Shown here piece by piece: positions 15,385 to 23,799 of a DNA stretch of 45,444 bases. The first letter of the stretch is position 1. Every line of letters begins with the position of its first letter. This DNA is from Corynebacterium senegalense. Lineage in GTDB: Bacteria; Actinomycetota; Actinomycetes; Mycobacteriales; Mycobacteriaceae. The position numbers and the translations under genes were made by a program. A model generated the notes under the pieces. That model saw only the letters and a list, made by a program, of their open reading frames with translations. It did not search any database and had not been told where the DNA came from. The stretch lies in the NCBI RefSeq assembly GCF_900411315.1, contig NZ_LS990887.1, positions 1,316,600 through 1,362,043 of the forward strand, in the 5' to 3' direction.

Positions 15385-15412
15385 CAAAAAAGGCCCCGGT
15401 GTAAACCGGGGC
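15385..15412 (-). terminator. Terminator of the phosphate transporter operon
   Basis: An 8-bp GC-rich stem (15393-15400 with 15405-15412, loop GTAA) is followed on the minus strand by a run of T residues. It lies 20 bp after the stop of the small membrane protein gene. Confidence 0.85.
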
Positions 15413-15432
15413 GTGGTTAAGGAACCTGGCGG

Positions 15433-15690
15433 TTACAGGAACGGGTAGGGGTCCCACCCGGTGAAGTACTCGATGCGCTCGCGGGCGATGAGCAGAATCG
15501 CGGCGACCACGGCCACGAGCACGATGGCCAGGAAGATCCAGCCCAGCGCGCGGCGGCCGCCGGAGGCTGCCGTGCCGTCCCCGGACGGGGAGAGGAAGTG
15601 GATGCTCAGGGAGAACAGCGCCGGCAGGCCTGCGCCCAACAGGATGCCCACGCCGGTGACGAGGAACAGGGATTGCAGCAGGTCAATCAT
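15433..15690 (-). CDS. Small two-helix membrane protein downstream of pit
   Basis: 85 residues with two hydrophobic segments, about 5-33 (LFLVTGVGILLGAGLPALFS) and about 48-70 (ALGWIFLAIVLVAVVAAILL). They are joined by a Gly/Ser-rich loop, and the tail is aromatic (FTGWDPYPFL). It begins 21 bp after the pit stop with a GGA-containing leader and shares the pit terminator, so the two genes form one operon. A role as accessory or stability factor for the phosphate transporter is inferred from linkage. No family name recognised. Confidence 0.75.
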   Translation of the reverse strand: MIDLLQSLFLVTGVGILLGAGLPALFSLSIHFLSPSGDGTAASGGRRALGWIFLAIVLVAVVAAILLIARERIEYFTGWDPYPFL

Positions 15691-15711
15691 GATGAGTGTC
15701 CTTTCCGGCGG

Positions 15712-17016
15712 TTAGCGGTGTAGGTGGTCGTGGCGGTCAGCGGTGGGGCCGCCGCGGAGGGACTCGAGGCCGCGGGAGGTGTCCACGAAGTCGGCGGGTT
15801 CCCCGGAGTCGCGGGAGCCCTTGGTCGCGTCGCTGGTGGTGTGCGCTGGGGACTTGGAGTCGCCGTCCCAGTCGTCGTTGACATTGTCCTTGTGCACCGG
15901 CTTCTGGGATGCCTGCCAGAACATGTAGCCGCCGCCGAGGAGGATGATCAGGGCTAGGGCGATTCCGCCCCACAACAGGTCGCCACCCAGCTCGGCCGCC
16001 CAGTGGCCGACCCACCAGGTGCAGAACGCCACCAGAGCGGCGACGGGCAGGGTGGTGATCCAGGCCAGCGCCATGCGGCCGGCCACGCCCCAGCGGACCT
16101 CGCCCTTCGGGCCGGTCAGGCCGGAGCCGAGGATGGAGCCGGTGGCCACGTGGGTGGTGGACAGTGCCATACCCAGGTGGGAGGAGGTGAGGATGATGGC
16201 GGCGGAGGAGGTCTCAGCGGCCATGCCCTGCGGCGGGTGGATCTCCACCAGACCCTTGCCCAAGGTGCGGATCACGCGGAAGCCGCCGGAGTAGGTGCCC
16301 AGCGCGATGGCGAATGCGCAGGCGAACTGGATCCAGAACGGCATCGGGTGATCCTGACCGAACTGGCCCGCGGCCACCATGGCCAAGAAGATGACGCCCA
16401 TGGTCTTCTGCGCGTCGGAGGTGCCGTGCGCCAGCGCCACCAGGGAGGCGGTGCCGATTTGGCCCCAGCGGAAGTAGTTGTCGCGGTGGTCCTGTTCCGC
16501 GTTTGCGGTGATCTTATACACCAGCCAGGTGCCGATGGCGGCGATCAGGCCGGCGACGAACGGTGCGAACAGTGCCGGGAGGATGATCTTGTCCAGCACG
16601 CCGCCCCAGACCACGCCGTCGAAGCCGATGGCCGCGATTGCTGCACCGATCAGGCCACCGAACAGTGCGTGGGAGGACGACGACGGGATACCGAAGAGCC
16701 AGGTGAACAGGTTCCACATGATGCCGCCGGCTAGGCCGGCGAACACCACGAGGAGGAGCCGCTCGGAATCGACAGTGTCATTCAGGTCGAAAAGGTCGAG
16801 TTTCACAATGCCGCCCGCGACCGTCTTAGCCACGGCGACGGAGAGAAACGCGCCGACAAGGTTAAGAACACCGGCGAGCGCCACAGCCACCTTGGGCTTG
16901 AGTGCGCCAGTGGCGATGGAGGTAGCCATCGCGTTTGCGGTGTCGTGGAAGCCGTTGGTGAAGTCGAAGAACAAGGCAACGACGATGATCAGTACGAGGA
17001 GGATTGTGATGCTCAC
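15712..17016 (-). CDS. pit: Low-affinity inorganic phosphate transporter, Pit family
   Basis: 434 residues with the diagnostic PiT repeats: DFTNGFHDTANAMATSIATG near the N-terminus and ALAHGTSDAQKTMGVI in the second half. FGIPSSSSHAL and LSTTHVATGSI are the paired helical hairpins. About ten membrane helices precede a hydrophilic C-terminal tail. It imports phosphate, often as metal-phosphate, with protons. GTG 17016 is chosen because CATAAT lies seven bases upstream (leaderless pattern) and the coding sequence turns hydrophobic there. Operon with the small membrane protein at 15433. Confidence 0.92.
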   Translation of the reverse strand: MSITILLVLIIVVALFFDFTNGFHDTANAMATSIATGALKPKVAVALAGVLNLVGAFLSVAVAKTVAGGIVKLDLFDLNDTVDSERLLLVVFAGLAGGIMWNLFTWLFGIPSSSSHALFGGLIGAAIAAIGFDGVVWGGVLDKIILPALFAPFVAGLIAAIGTWLVYKITANAEQDHRDNYFRWGQIGTASLVALAHGTSDAQKTMGVIFLAMVAAGQFGQDHPMPFWIQFACAFAIALGTYSGGFRVIRTLGKGLVEIHPPQGMAAETSSAAIILTSSHLGMALSTTHVATGSILGSGLTGPKGEVRWGVAGRMALAWITTLPVAALVAFCTWWVGHWAAELGGDLLWGGIALALIILLGGGYMFWQASQKPVHKDNVNDDWDGDSKSPAHTTSDATKGSRDSGEPADFVDTSRGLESLRGGPTADRHDHLHR

Positions 17017-17163
17017 GCGGGAAATTATGCTCCTACACTCGCACATGAAATACGCCCGGGATCGAATGTTCATCTGCCGGCAATATTGGCGCCTCGGCCT
17101 ACTGGCCCCTAGCTGGCCCGACACTCTAGGGAGCGCCAAGAATTCGTATTCCCGTAACCGTGC

Positions 17164-17480
17164 TTAACCTGCGATCATGTCCCATACCGTTACGCCCATG
17201 ATCACCAGGCCCACCACCAGCACGAAGATGGTGTCCGGGCGGCGGGCGTAGTGCTTCAACGCCGTGGTCTTGGCAAACAGCAGCGCGGGCGTGATGTAGA
17301 CCAGAAACGCCACGAAGATGCCGCCGACCACGGAGATCATGTCCAGAATCGACGGGTTCACAACGGCGACAAGTACTGCGGTGACAAAGACGAAAATGTT
17401 GACGGCGAGGCGAAGCGTAGACGTCGAGAAGCGAGCCGCGACGTTCGGCGCCACACCGCGCACGTGTTGTGTCCTCTAGC
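17164..17480 (-). pseudogene. C-terminal remnant of an amino acid permease (serine/threonine HAAAP-type)
   Basis: About 100 residues remain (LAVNIFVFVTAVLVAVVNPS, then IFVAFLVYITPALLFAKTTA), forming the last three membrane helices of a permease resembling SdaC/TdcC-type serine or threonine transporters. The frame runs into a TAG at the left end of the insertion element. The N-terminal part of the gene is not on the other side of the element, so the loss involved a deletion or rearrangement as well as insertion. Family assignment is tentative. Confidence 0.6.
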
Positions 17481-18906
17481 GTGGTGTATCTGTGACTGCT
17501 GGTGAGGGGCCTGATGAATGCGTGAGGCGACCACCGCAGTACCTTTCGAGTCAACTCCTACATCTCCTCGAAAGGAAAATATCCGCGATGGCCGCTGGAC
17601 CCAATCATATCGACCCCACCGCCTACCTTGATGAACTGCTCGCCCAAGCTTCCCCGGATCTGATGCGGCAGATGCTGCAGGACTTCATCAACCAGATCCT
17701 CTCCACCCAGGCAGACAGTGTCTGCGGCGCCGAGTACGCCACCGTCTCCGATCAGCGCACCAACCGACGCAACGGCTATCGCACACGTCAACTCGACACC
17801 AGAGTCGGCACCATCGATGTTGCGGTACCGAAACTGCGGGCCGGTTCCTTCTTCCCCGACTGGCTACTCGAGCGACGCACCCGCGCAGAGCGCGCCCTGT
17901 CCACCGTGATCGCCGCCTGCTACCTTGAAAGGAGTCTCCACCCGCAGGATGAACGATCTCGTCGCCACCTTCGGCATCACCAACTTGTCGAAATCGCAGG
18001 TCAGTGACATGGCCAAAGAGCTCGACGGGATGGTGGAGGACTTCCGCACCCGCCCGTTGGATTCAGACCCGTATTTCTATGTCTCGTGCGACGCGCTGAC
18101 GATGAAAGTCAGCGAAGGCGGGCGCGTGGTCAAAACCAGCGTGCTGTTGGCCACCGGCGTCAACAATGATGGCTACCGGGAACTGCTCGGCATGCACGTC
18201 GCCACCGCCGAGTCAGTCGCATCATGGACGGGATTCTTCCGCGACCTCAAAAGCCCGCGGCCCGGGGGACGTGTATGTGGTCACCAGCGACGCCCACTTG
18301 GGCATCCAAGCCGCGGTTAGCGAGGTGGTGCCGAATGCTGCCTGGCAGCGCTGCCGCACCCATTTTTCGAAGAACCTCTCCTCGATGGTGCCGAAGACCC
18401 AGTGGCCGACTGTGTCGGCGATGTTCCACACGATCTTCCAGCAACCCGACTCGCAAGCGGTGTGGAAACAGGCCCACGACGTGGTGGAATTCTGCCAGCA
18501 GAAATTCCCGCACGTGGCCGACTACCTGGAGAAATCACTCGACGACCTGCTCGCGTTTACCAACACGCCAAAAGCCGTGTGGACCAAGGTGTGGTCGAAC
18601 AACCCCACCGAACGGCTCAACCGTGAAATCCACCGGCGCACAGATGTCGTCGGGATCTTCCCCGACCGTGACGCCGTGATCTGCTTGGTTGGCGCAGTCC
18701 TCGCCGAACACCATGACGACTGGATCCAGCAAAAGCGCTACATGTCGCTGACAAGCCTGGAACAGACTAAAACCATGATCGCCAGCACCGTCATCGACGC
18801 CGCCGAGACCACTGAAAACGCCGCATGATGACGCACCAACACCGATCACGCGCCGGACCGTAAACCCATCACGCTGCTAGCTCTATCGAAAGGGCAGATA
18901 CACCAC
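17481..18906 (+). mobile_element. IS256-family insertion sequence, degraded
   Basis: Bounded by perfect 12-bp terminal inverted repeats GTGGTGTATCTG (17481-17492 and, reversed, 18895-18906), giving 1426 bp, normal for IS256-family elements. The transposase carries two frameshifts. Flanking bases show no 8-9 bp target duplication, which suggests one flank was lost after insertion. It truncates the amino acid permease gene on its left. Confidence 0.75.
17588..18828 (+). pseudogene. IS256-family (mutator type) transposase, two frameshifts
   Basis: The product is split over three frames. Part 1 (from the ATG at 17588) breaks near 17927, where an extra G turns the expected YLKGVSTRR into another frame. 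Part 2 covers KSQVSDMAKELDGMVEDF and YFYVSCDALTMKV (first Asp). It breaks at an AAAA run (18249-18252), one base too long. Part 3 has VVTSDAHLGI (second Asp), the QRCRTHFSKNL signature and NNPTERLNREIHRR (Glu). Removing one base at each point restores about 413 residues of an otherwise well-preserved transposase. Decay is recent, or the two run-associated insertions are sequencing errors. Confidence 0.85.
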
Positions 18907-19051
18907 ACCACCGGACTTGACCGGACGCGGACCACAAACGCCGTCGCGCACCCGACGAACCCACATGACTTTTGGGACTGATTGTCCCACGACCGCACAA
19001 AAAATGTGACGATTCACGTGCTTTTCTACCCCCGCCGGTACCCTCGTCGTC
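18907..19051. other. Gap between IS element and M20 peptidase gene
   Basis: No gene. It contains the inverted repeat TGGGAC-N5-GTCCCA (18973-18989) and a TACCCT box seven bases before the peptidase ATG. Nothing of the interrupted permease is recognisable here. Confidence 0.5.
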
Positions 19052-20383
19052 ATGCCTGATACCCACGACGTCACCCAATCCGCGTTGCTGCTGCTCAAGG
19101 AGATGATCAAGAATGCGTGCGTGAACGACCTCACCGCCGATTCCGGCCACGAGGTCCGCAACGCGGACACCCTCGAGCGCTTCTTCGCCGGCTCCGGCGC
19201 GCGGGCCCAGCGCTTCGAGCCGCACCCGGGGCGGGTGTCCATCGCCTTCACCGTCGAGGGCTCCGACCCGTCCGCCGAGCCCCTGACCCTGCTGGGCCAC
19301 ACCGACGTCGTGCCGGTCGACGAGGCGAAGTGGAGCGTGGATCCCTTCGCCGCCGAGGAGATCGACGGGCGCATCTACGGCCGCGGCTCGACGGACATGC
19401 TCTACATCACGGCGGCGATGGCGGCGGTGACCAGGGAGGTCGCCTTCTCGGACACTCCGCCTCGCGGCACCCTGACCTTTGTGGGCTGCGCGGACGAGGA
19501 GGCCCGCGGCGGGCTCGGGGCCGGGTGGCTCGCCGAGCACGCCGGCGAGGCGTTCAGCTGGAGGAACTGCCTGTCCGAGGAGGGCGGGTCCCACCTGCCG
19601 GTGGCGGACGGCTCCGACGCGCTCGTCGTGGTCGTCGGCGAGAAGGGCGCAGCGCAGCGCCGCCTGCACATCCACGGCGACGCCGGGCACGGCTCGACCC
19701 CCTACGGACGCGAGTCGACGGTCGCGCTCATCTCCGAGGTGGCGCGGCGCGTGGTGGCGCTCGAGCCGGAGGTGCGCGCCGACGAGCTGTGGGAGGGCTA
19801 CGTGCGCGCGTTCCGCTTCGACCCCGACACCGAGAGCGCGCTTCTCGACGGCCACAACTACGCCGCCCTCGACGACCTCGCCCGCTACTCCCACGCCATG
19901 AGCCACCTCACGGTCGCGCCGACCGTCCTCCGGGCCGGCTCCGCGATCAACGTCCTGCCCTCGGCGGCCTACCTGGAGCTGGACATCCGCCCCCTGCCCG
20001 GGCAGACGCAGGAAGAGATCGACGCCCTGCTGCGCACCGCGCTCGGCGATCTCGCCGACCGCGTGGAGATCGAGCACCTCATCACCGAGGACGCCACGGT
20101 CTCCCCGGCCTCCGGCCCGCTTTACGACGCCCTCGTGGCCACCCTGGGGGAATTCTTCCCGGGCGTGCCGGTCGTGCCGACCATCGCCGCCGGCGGCTCC
20201 GACCTGCGCTTCGGCCGCCGCAAAGGCGGTGTGGGCTACGGCTTCGCGCTGCACCGCCGGGGCAACACGCTGGGCACGGTGCTCGACCTGCTGCACAGCC
20301 ACGACGAGTACGTCGAGGTGGAGGACGTGGAGCTGACCACCCTGGCCTACCGCTCGCTGGTGCGCCGTTTCCTCGGTGCCTGA
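19052..20383 (+). CDS. M20-family metallopeptidase / amidohydrolase
   Basis: 443 residues with the complete co-catalytic zinc site: His83-x-Asp85 in LGHTDVVPV, Asp115 in YGRGSTDM, Glu149-Glu150 in CADEEA, and a C-terminal His in LLHSHDEYVEVED. The dimerisation domain lies about 195-330. This is the M20 dipeptidase/deacetylase/carboxypeptidase superfamily, cytoplasmic, substrate unknown. TACCCT precedes the ATG by seven bases, so the mRNA is probably leaderless. Its stop is four bases from the stop of the convergent GH13 gene. Confidence 0.9.
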   Translation: MPDTHDVTQSALLLLKEMIKNACVNDLTADSGHEVRNADTLERFFAGSGARAQRFEPHPGRVSIAFTVEGSDPSAEPLTLLGHTDVVPVDEAKWSVDPFAAEEIDGRIYGRGSTDMLYITAAMAAVTREVAFSDTPPRGTLTFVGCADEEARGGLGAGWLAEHAGEAFSWRNCLSEEGGSHLPVADGSDALVVVVGEKGAAQRRLHIHGDAGHGSTPYGRESTVALISEVARRVVALEPEVRADELWEGYVRAFRFDPDTESALLDGHNYAALDDLARYSHAMSHLTVAPTVLRAGSAINVLPSAAYLELDIRPLPGQTQEEIDALLRTALGDLADRVEIEHLITEDATVSPASGPLYDALVATLGEFFPGVPVVPTIAAGGSDLRFGRRKGGVGYGFALHRRGNTLGTVLDLLHSHDEYVEVEDVELTTLAYRSLVRRFLGA

Positions 20384-20387
20384 GCGG

Positions 20388-21554
20388 CTAGGGCCACTCG
20401 TAGAGCGTCGCTTCCCCGGCGCGCACGCGGACGCCGGGGGTGGGGTCGAGCCAGGCGTCGACTAGCAGCTCGTGCCCCTCTGAATAGGTGCGCAGGCTGA
20501 TCGTCTCGTTGGTTTTGTCCAGCACCTCGACGTGCGCGCGGGTGAGCCACGGGTGGCGGCGGCGCAGCCCGATGAGCGCCTGGTGCTGCTCGAAGATCCA
20601 CCGGCCGAGCGGGGACAGCTCGGCGGGGTCGGCGGGCAGGGCGGGACGCACGGCGTCGTCGGCCTCGAAGCCCTCGGTGCGCAGGCCCTCGAAGCCCTGC
20701 TCGTCGCCGTAGTAGATGCTCGGCATGCCGGGCAGGGTCATGAGCAGGGCCAGCGCCACGATCTCGCCGTCCTGGCCGACGATGCTGGCGATGCGGTCGA
20801 CGTCGTGGTTGCCGATGAACGTGTTCGGCAGGACCCGCCCGCTGATCGCCTCGTGGCGGGACAGGGCGTGGTCGAGCTCCCAGAAGTTGCGGTCCTTGAT
20901 CGACGACCACAGCGCCTTCCACAGCTCGTACTGCGTCACCGCATCCATCGTCCCGGCCTCCGCGATTCCCGCGTAGTCGCCGTGGATGACCTCGCCGAGG
21001 AACATCGCGTCCGGGAACTCCTCGCGCACCCGGCCGATGACCTCGCGCCAGAACTCGGGGGGCACGGAGTAGGCGACGTCGAGGCGCCAGCCGGCGATCC
21101 CGCGGCGCAGCCAGTGCAGCATGATGTCGGTGACCAGGTCCTTGACCCGGTCATCGGCGTGGTGGAGGGTGGCCAGCTCGTCGTGGCCCTCCCAGCTGGT
21201 CTCGCCCGCCAGGCCCTCCGCGACCGCGGGGTGGGTCGCGGCGACGTGGTTGAACACCCCGTCGAGCATGACGTTGATGCCGCGCGCGTTGCACTCGGCG
21301 ATGAGCCAGTCGAAGTCGGAGTCGTCGCCGAGGCGGGCGTCGATGGCGTAGTGGTCGAGGGTGTCGTAGCCGTGGCCCACGGATTCGAAGATGGGGCCGA
21401 GGAGCAGTCCGTTGCAGCCGAGCTCGATGAGGTAGTCGAGCCAGGGGCCGAGGCTTCGCAGCCGGTGGTCCGCGTCGTCGGTGACGCGGTTTCTCACGGG
21501 CGCGCCTGTGGCGCCGAGCGGGTAGACGTGCCACCAGATGGTGTCGGCAATCAT
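20388..21554 (-). CDS. GH13 alpha-amylase family glycosidase
   Basis: 388 residues, a minimal (beta/alpha)8 barrel with a short C-terminal beta domain. All four conserved regions are visible: DGVFNH (region I, Asp98), GWRLDVAY (nucleophile Asp159), FLGEVI (acid/base Glu188) and FIGNHDVDR (Asp251). No signal peptide, so it acts inside the cell on short alpha-glucans or trehalose-like substrates; exact specificity unknown. The start has AAGGAGTTGCG just upstream. The barrel lacks the usual extra N-terminal domain. Confidence 0.9.
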   Translation of the reverse strand: MIADTIWWHVYPLGATGAPVRNRVTDDADHRLRSLGPWLDYLIELGCNGLLLGPIFESVGHGYDTLDHYAIDARLGDDSDFDWLIAECNARGINVMLDGVFNHVAATHPAVAEGLAGETSWEGHDELATLHHADDRVKDLVTDIMLHWLRRGIAGWRLDVAYSVPPEFWREVIGRVREEFPDAMFLGEVIHGDYAGIAEAGTMDAVTQYELWKALWSSIKDRNFWELDHALSRHEAISGRVLPNTFIGNHDVDRIASIVGQDGEIVALALLMTLPGMPSIYYGDEQGFEGLRTEGFEADDAVRPALPADPAELSPLGRWIFEQHQALIGLRRRHPWLTRAHVEVLDKTNETISLRTYSEGHELLVDAWLDPTPGVRVRAGEATLYEWP

Positions 21555-21707
21555 CGCAACTCCTTGTCGGGCATGAGAGGTCGGACAGCAGGTACTCCAG
21601 CCAGGCTACGTCCCCCTCCGGGATCCGGGCGGGCGGCCCCGCTTCACGACGCCACCCCGCCGCCCCGGAGGAACCCGAACGCCTTCGCCGAGGCAGAGCC
21701 GTTCATC

Positions 21708-22070
21708 ATGGCGGCCGTCTTCGCCGCCCTCGCCTGGACGCTGCCGGGCACGCCCTCCATCTGCGCCGTCCTTGCCGTGCTCCCCACCATGTTCCCCCAG
21801 CTCACCGGCCAGTACTGGCTGCGCTCCTACGCCCCCCGGCCCCGCCCGCGGCGGATGCTGACCAAGGCGAACATCCGGTTTTTCGTCCTCTGGATCCTCG
21901 GCCTGGTGGGCATCGCCCTCAACGCCTTCGCCAACAGCGAAAGCGGGCACACCGGGATGGTTGTCGGCGTGGCCACCGCCACGCTGCTCACGCTGGCCAT
22001 CGGCCCGGCCATCGCACTGGGCAGGCGCCACGCGGACGAGAGGCGGCTCAACGCGGAGTTCGAGGACTAG
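21708..22070 (+). CDS. Small membrane protein, unknown function
   Basis: 120 residues with three likely membrane segments (about 2-28, 55-72, 83-103). The first is MAAVFAALAWTLPGTPSICA. They are separated by a basic proline-rich loop (APRPRPRRM), and the C-terminus is charged. The frame is open far upstream, but that part is the shadow of the opposite GH13 gene. The ATG at 21708 marks where membrane character begins. A GAGGCAG lies 12 bases before it, so the start is uncertain. It converges on the glutaminase gene. Confidence 0.6.
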   Translation: MAAVFAALAWTLPGTPSICAVLAVLPTMFPQLTGQYWLRSYAPRPRPRRMLTKANIRFFVLWILGLVGIALNAFANSESGHTGMVVGVATATLLTLAIGPAIALGRRHADERRLNAEFED

Positions 22071-22114
22071 CGCCGGACTGGCCCAAGACTGGCGCCGGTG
22101 GGGCGTCGAGAAGC

Positions 22115-23755
22115 TCAGGCCTTCGACGAGCGCCGCTTCAGCCCCGACAGGCGCCTGCGCCACCCCTCGGTGATCTCCTTGTAGCGCTCGTCGTGCGGCA
22201 GCATGCCTCGGTGGGTGAGCTTGACGTGGGTGTCGCCGTCGTCGCCGTCCTCGAGCTCGAAGATGATGTCGGTGTCGTGCCACGTGCTCTCGCCCCTGTC
22301 GCTCTCCGTCGGCTCGGCGTGCCACACCAGGCGGTCGCCGTCGCGGGCCTCCTCGACGGTGAACTCCGCGTACTGCTCCTCGCTGTCCAGCGCGAACGCG
22401 CCTCCGGGCTCGCTGGCGGAGCCCTCGATGCCCTCGTCCCACCACTCCTTCGGGTTGCAGATCGCCTGGTAGACCTCCTCGCGCGGCGCGGCCACGTCGA
22501 AGGAGGCGGAGAAGTCCTGGATCGCCTCCACGAAGGTGCCGTCGGAGAACTCGTAGTCGGGCATGGCGCCGTCGGGGTCGTAGATCTTCACGTCGCAGCC
22601 GGCGTCGCGGAACTCGCGGAAGCCCTCCTTGATCAGCATGCGCCCCGCCTTGTTGAAGCTGGTCACGTTGGACACGTCGAGCACGAGGTGGTCGGCGGTG
22701 AGGTTCATGTCGGACAGGTCGTGGATAATCTTCTCCGCCGCGGTGAAGTTGATCGTGCCCTGCAGCTCCACCACGGTGCGCTCCCTGCCGCGGTCCACCG
22801 ACTTGATGCCCGGCGCGGCGTAGTAGTCCGAGGACATCATGTTCAGCCCGAGCGAGGCGGACAGCTCGCGGAAGATCTTCACCCCGCGCACGGAGTTTCC
22901 CTCCTTGTTCAGCCGCGGGCTAAACGACGCCATCCCCAGCTGCCCCGGCATCGTCCCGATCAGCCCGCCAGCCACCCCGGACTTCGCGGGGATGCCCACG
23001 TTGACCATCCAGCGCCCCGAGCCGTCGTACATCCCGGCCGAGGTCATCACCGCCTGGGTGATGCGGCAGGACTGCGCCGACAGGACCCGCTCCCCGGTGA
23101 CGGGCTGGACGCCCCCGTTGGCCAGCGTGGCGGCCATGACGGCGAGGTCCTTGATGGTCACCAGAACGGAGCACTGCTGGGTGTAGGAGTTGACGGCGTC
23201 GATGGGCTCGTCGTTGAGCATGCCGAACTCGCGCAGCAGGTGCGCGATGGCGAGATTGCGGTTGGCGGTGGCCAGCTCGTTTTCCACGATGCTCGGGTCG
23301 ATGCTCAGCTCCCGGCCCGCAAGGCGCGACATGAACGCGCGGATCTTCTCCACCCGCTCCTCCACCGTGCAGGCGGGCCCGTTGATGAGCTGGTTGACGG
23401 TGATCGCACCCGCGTTGATCATCGGGTTCGCGGGGATGTGGGTGACCTCGTCGAGCGAGATGGCGTTGAAGGCCTCCCCCGAGGGCTCCACGCCGACTGA
23501 GGAGTGGACCTCCTCGGCTCCGAGCTCCTCGAGGGCGAGGGCGTAGACGAAGGGCTTGGAGATGGACTGGATGGAAAACTCGTAGTCGGCGTCACCCACC
23601 GCGTAGAGGTGGCCGGTGGTCGTGCACACGGCGAGGCCGAGCTTGTCGGGGTCGGCGTTTTTCAGGTCCTCGATGTAGTCGGCCACCGCGCCGTCGTCCT
23701 CGTCGCGCACGAGGTCGAGGATGCGGTTGAGGTATTCGGGCACGGGAGTCGGCAT
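22115..23755 (-). CDS. glsA: Glutaminase A fused to STAS and SRPBCC domains
   Basis: 546 residues in three modules. Residues 1-310 are a serine-dependent glutaminase (Ser64-x-x-Lys67 in SIQSISKPF; NPMINAGAI; SGVAGGLIG) that hydrolyses glutamine to glutamate and ammonia. Residues about 326-412 form a STAS domain (VVELQGTINFTAAEKI, then LDVSNVTSFNKAGR). Residues about 416-540 resemble SRPBCC/AHSA1 proteins (FDVAAPREEVYQAICNPKEWWD, then VKLTHRGML). Glutaminase-STAS proteins are known; the third module is unusual. TACACT lies seven bases before the ATG, a leaderless pattern. Divergent from the next gene with 44 bp between starts. Confidence 0.9.
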   Translation of the reverse strand: MPTPVPEYLNRILDLVRDEDDGAVADYIEDLKNADPDKLGLAVCTTTGHLYAVGDADYEFSIQSISKPFVYALALEELGAEEVHSSVGVEPSGEAFNAISLDEVTHIPANPMINAGAITVNQLINGPACTVEERVEKIRAFMSRLAGRELSIDPSIVENELATANRNLAIAHLLREFGMLNDEPIDAVNSYTQQCSVLVTIKDLAVMAATLANGGVQPVTGERVLSAQSCRITQAVMTSAGMYDGSGRWMVNVGIPAKSGVAGGLIGTMPGQLGMASFSPRLNKEGNSVRGVKIFRELSASLGLNMMSSDYYAAPGIKSVDRGRERTVVELQGTINFTAAEKIIHDLSDMNLTADHLVLDVSNVTSFNKAGRMLIKEGFREFRDAGCDVKIYDPDGAMPDYEFSDGTFVEAIQDFSASFDVAAPREEVYQAICNPKEWWDEGIEGSASEPGGAFALDSEEQYAEFTVEEARDGDRLVWHAEPTESDRGESTWHDTDIIFELEDGDDGDTHVKLTHRGMLPHDERYKEITEGWRRRLSGLKRRSSKA

Positions 23756-23799
23756 GCGGGCCAGTGTACTGGCGCCTACCGGCCGCTACCCTGAACTCC

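Noticed and set aside
20532..21707. Plus-strand frame extending the small membrane protein at 21708 far upstream
   Set aside because: It is antisense to the well-defined GH13 gene and has shadow composition. Membrane-like coding begins only at 21708.
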